From Melieria omissa (taxonomy: Eukaryota > Arthropoda > Insecta > Diptera > Ulidiidae), in NCBI GenBank assembly GCA_963971225.1, contig OZ020270.1:73052432-73116431 (forward strand): a DNA stretch of 64,000 nt. The letters run 5' to 3'. Each line of letters starts with the position of its first letter. The first letter of the stretch is position 1. Positions 63,158 through 64,000 of this stretch are shown piece after piece. The translations under genes and the position numbers were made by a program. The notes under the pieces were generated by a model that worked only from the letters and a program-made list of their open reading frames with translations, was not told the DNA's origin and ran no database searches.

Positions 63158-64000
63158 TTAGACTTGTTCGTCCCGACCAAGTGCCGAGGCTCCGCTATGA
63201 TGAGGCGCCAGGCGCTCCAAATGGACTACCTTCAGCTTAGCGCCTCTATTGCTGCAACGTTGAATCCTGTATACCACGTCGTTAATCCTAGTCACGACTT
63301 CGTACGGTCCTTCCCATGACGCTTGAAGTTTCGGAGACAAACCTTCCCTCCGCTGCGGGTTGTAGAGCATTACCAGATCGCCTTCTTGGAACCCTGCTGA
63401 GTTGGCCCGTAGATCATATCTGGCTTTCGCCTTATCGCTGACCAGTTTGGTGCGGCTCCTTATAAACTGGTGAATTTCCTCCAGTTCCGCCCGCTTATTG
63501 GCCACGTAGTCCGTCTTGCTGAAGTAATCCAGTCCATGGCAATCCGCTCGAAGGGCGCTCCCACGTTGTACTGCTGCATGCGGCCTCGAGATTTTCTTGT
63601 CGGCCCTTTCGCGGCTGAACATCGGTCGCAGCTCTTAATGCACTCGGCAACAGACTCCTGACATCCTACCCAGTAGAATCGTCTTTTTATTTTGGCGACG
63701 GTTTTGGTGATGCCTAGGTGCCCTCCACTGGAGTCGTTATGGTATGCCTCGATGACCTCGTTGATTCTGCATTTCGGCACTACCATTAGGGAGTTGCTGG
63801 TCCGACCATCCGCCCTCTCCCATTCGCGGTACAGGCATCCTTCCTTCAGCCGCAGACTTTTCCACTGTGCCCAGTAAGCCTTAGCAATCGGGCTTTCACC
63901 GGCCATCTCCTGCCAGTCTGGACGTGCGCCTTGCTCCTTGCCTTCGACGATTTTTGCAAGATCCGCATCCTCACGCTGGTCTTTTTGTAGCCTCTCCGCA
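63158..64000 (-). pseudogene. Gypsy-4 integrase with deleted catalytic core
   Basis: Right part (64,000-about 63,530): linker and zinc finger with GGHLGITKTVAKIKRRFYWV and CIKSCDRCS, then GAPFERIAMD at the first catalytic Asp. There the frame shifts and the sequence jumps to the C-terminal region (about 63,530-63,158): KLVSDKAKARYDLRA, FQEGDLVMLYNPQRR, LSPKLQASWEGPYEVV. The other two catalytic residues are missing. Confidence 0.82.

Larger units (their letters stand above)
62725..64000 (-). mobile_element. Gypsy-4: mag-like Ty3/gypsy element, runs off the window
   Basis: 3' LTR plus the integrase end on the minus strand. Integrase motif HNDSSGGHLGITKTV and CDRCSAAKGP fit the mag-like group (from memory). 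An internal deletion removed the integrase core. The rest lies right of the window. Confidence 0.75.

Overview
The window is a dense pile of transposable elements from an insect genome. Ty3/gypsy, errantivirus-like and BEL/Pao LTR elements sit among CR1-like, LOA, R1 and I-type LINEs, a combination typical of Diptera. A brachyceran fly is most likely; a tephritid or relative is a guess. No host protein gene, tRNA or rRNA was recognised. Boundaries rest on target-site duplications (TSDs), paired LTRs, poly(A) or short-repeat tails, and reading frames that resume across insertions.

Left block (1-21,310), mostly minus strand. A 5'-truncated RTE-like LINE (+) lies at the left edge. A CR1-like LINE (about 1,185-18,367) is split by a LOA-clade LINE (about 2,032-18,225). 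The LOA RNase H domain is split by Gypsy-1, an mdg1/412-like element (2,643-13,417, TSD GTAT). The pol of Gypsy-1 is split by a 5'-truncated R1-clade LINE (6,770-9,759, 12-bp TSD). The CR1-like LINE itself sits in the RT/RNase H region of errantivirus B, giving five layers. Gypsy-1 carries a repair-like scar: after its 5' LTR comes a 490-bp copy of the LOA sequence that flanks its 3' LTR, where the primer site should be.

Middle block (21,310-36,680). The untranslated leader of errantivirus B (gag at 20,060-21,261; leader, primer site and LTR at 35,464-36,677) is interrupted by 14 kb of (TTATC)n arrays. These hold two head-to-tail, nearly identical, full-length R1-type LINEs with RNase H. Both junctions have the same repeat phase in both copies. 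This looks like a LINE that targets a pentanucleotide satellite and is the most interesting feature of the window.

Right block (36,680-64,000). Errantivirus A (minus; LTR, env, integrase) has its env split by a BEL/Pao element (39,090-45,826, TSD AATAT) and its integrase split by a LOA 3' fragment (47,088-47,509, 11-bp TSD). It is cut by Gypsy-2 (mdg1-like, minus), which hosts a full-length I-type LINE (50,238-55,700, 11-bp TSD). Gypsy-3 (+, degenerate), BEL-2 (minus, deleted) and Gypsy-4 (minus, mag-like, runs off the window) follow. The only long open coding units are Gypsy-1 gag and pol, LOA ORF1, ORF1/ORF2 of both TTATC-associated LINEs and ORF2 of the I-type LINE. The rest are broken copies.
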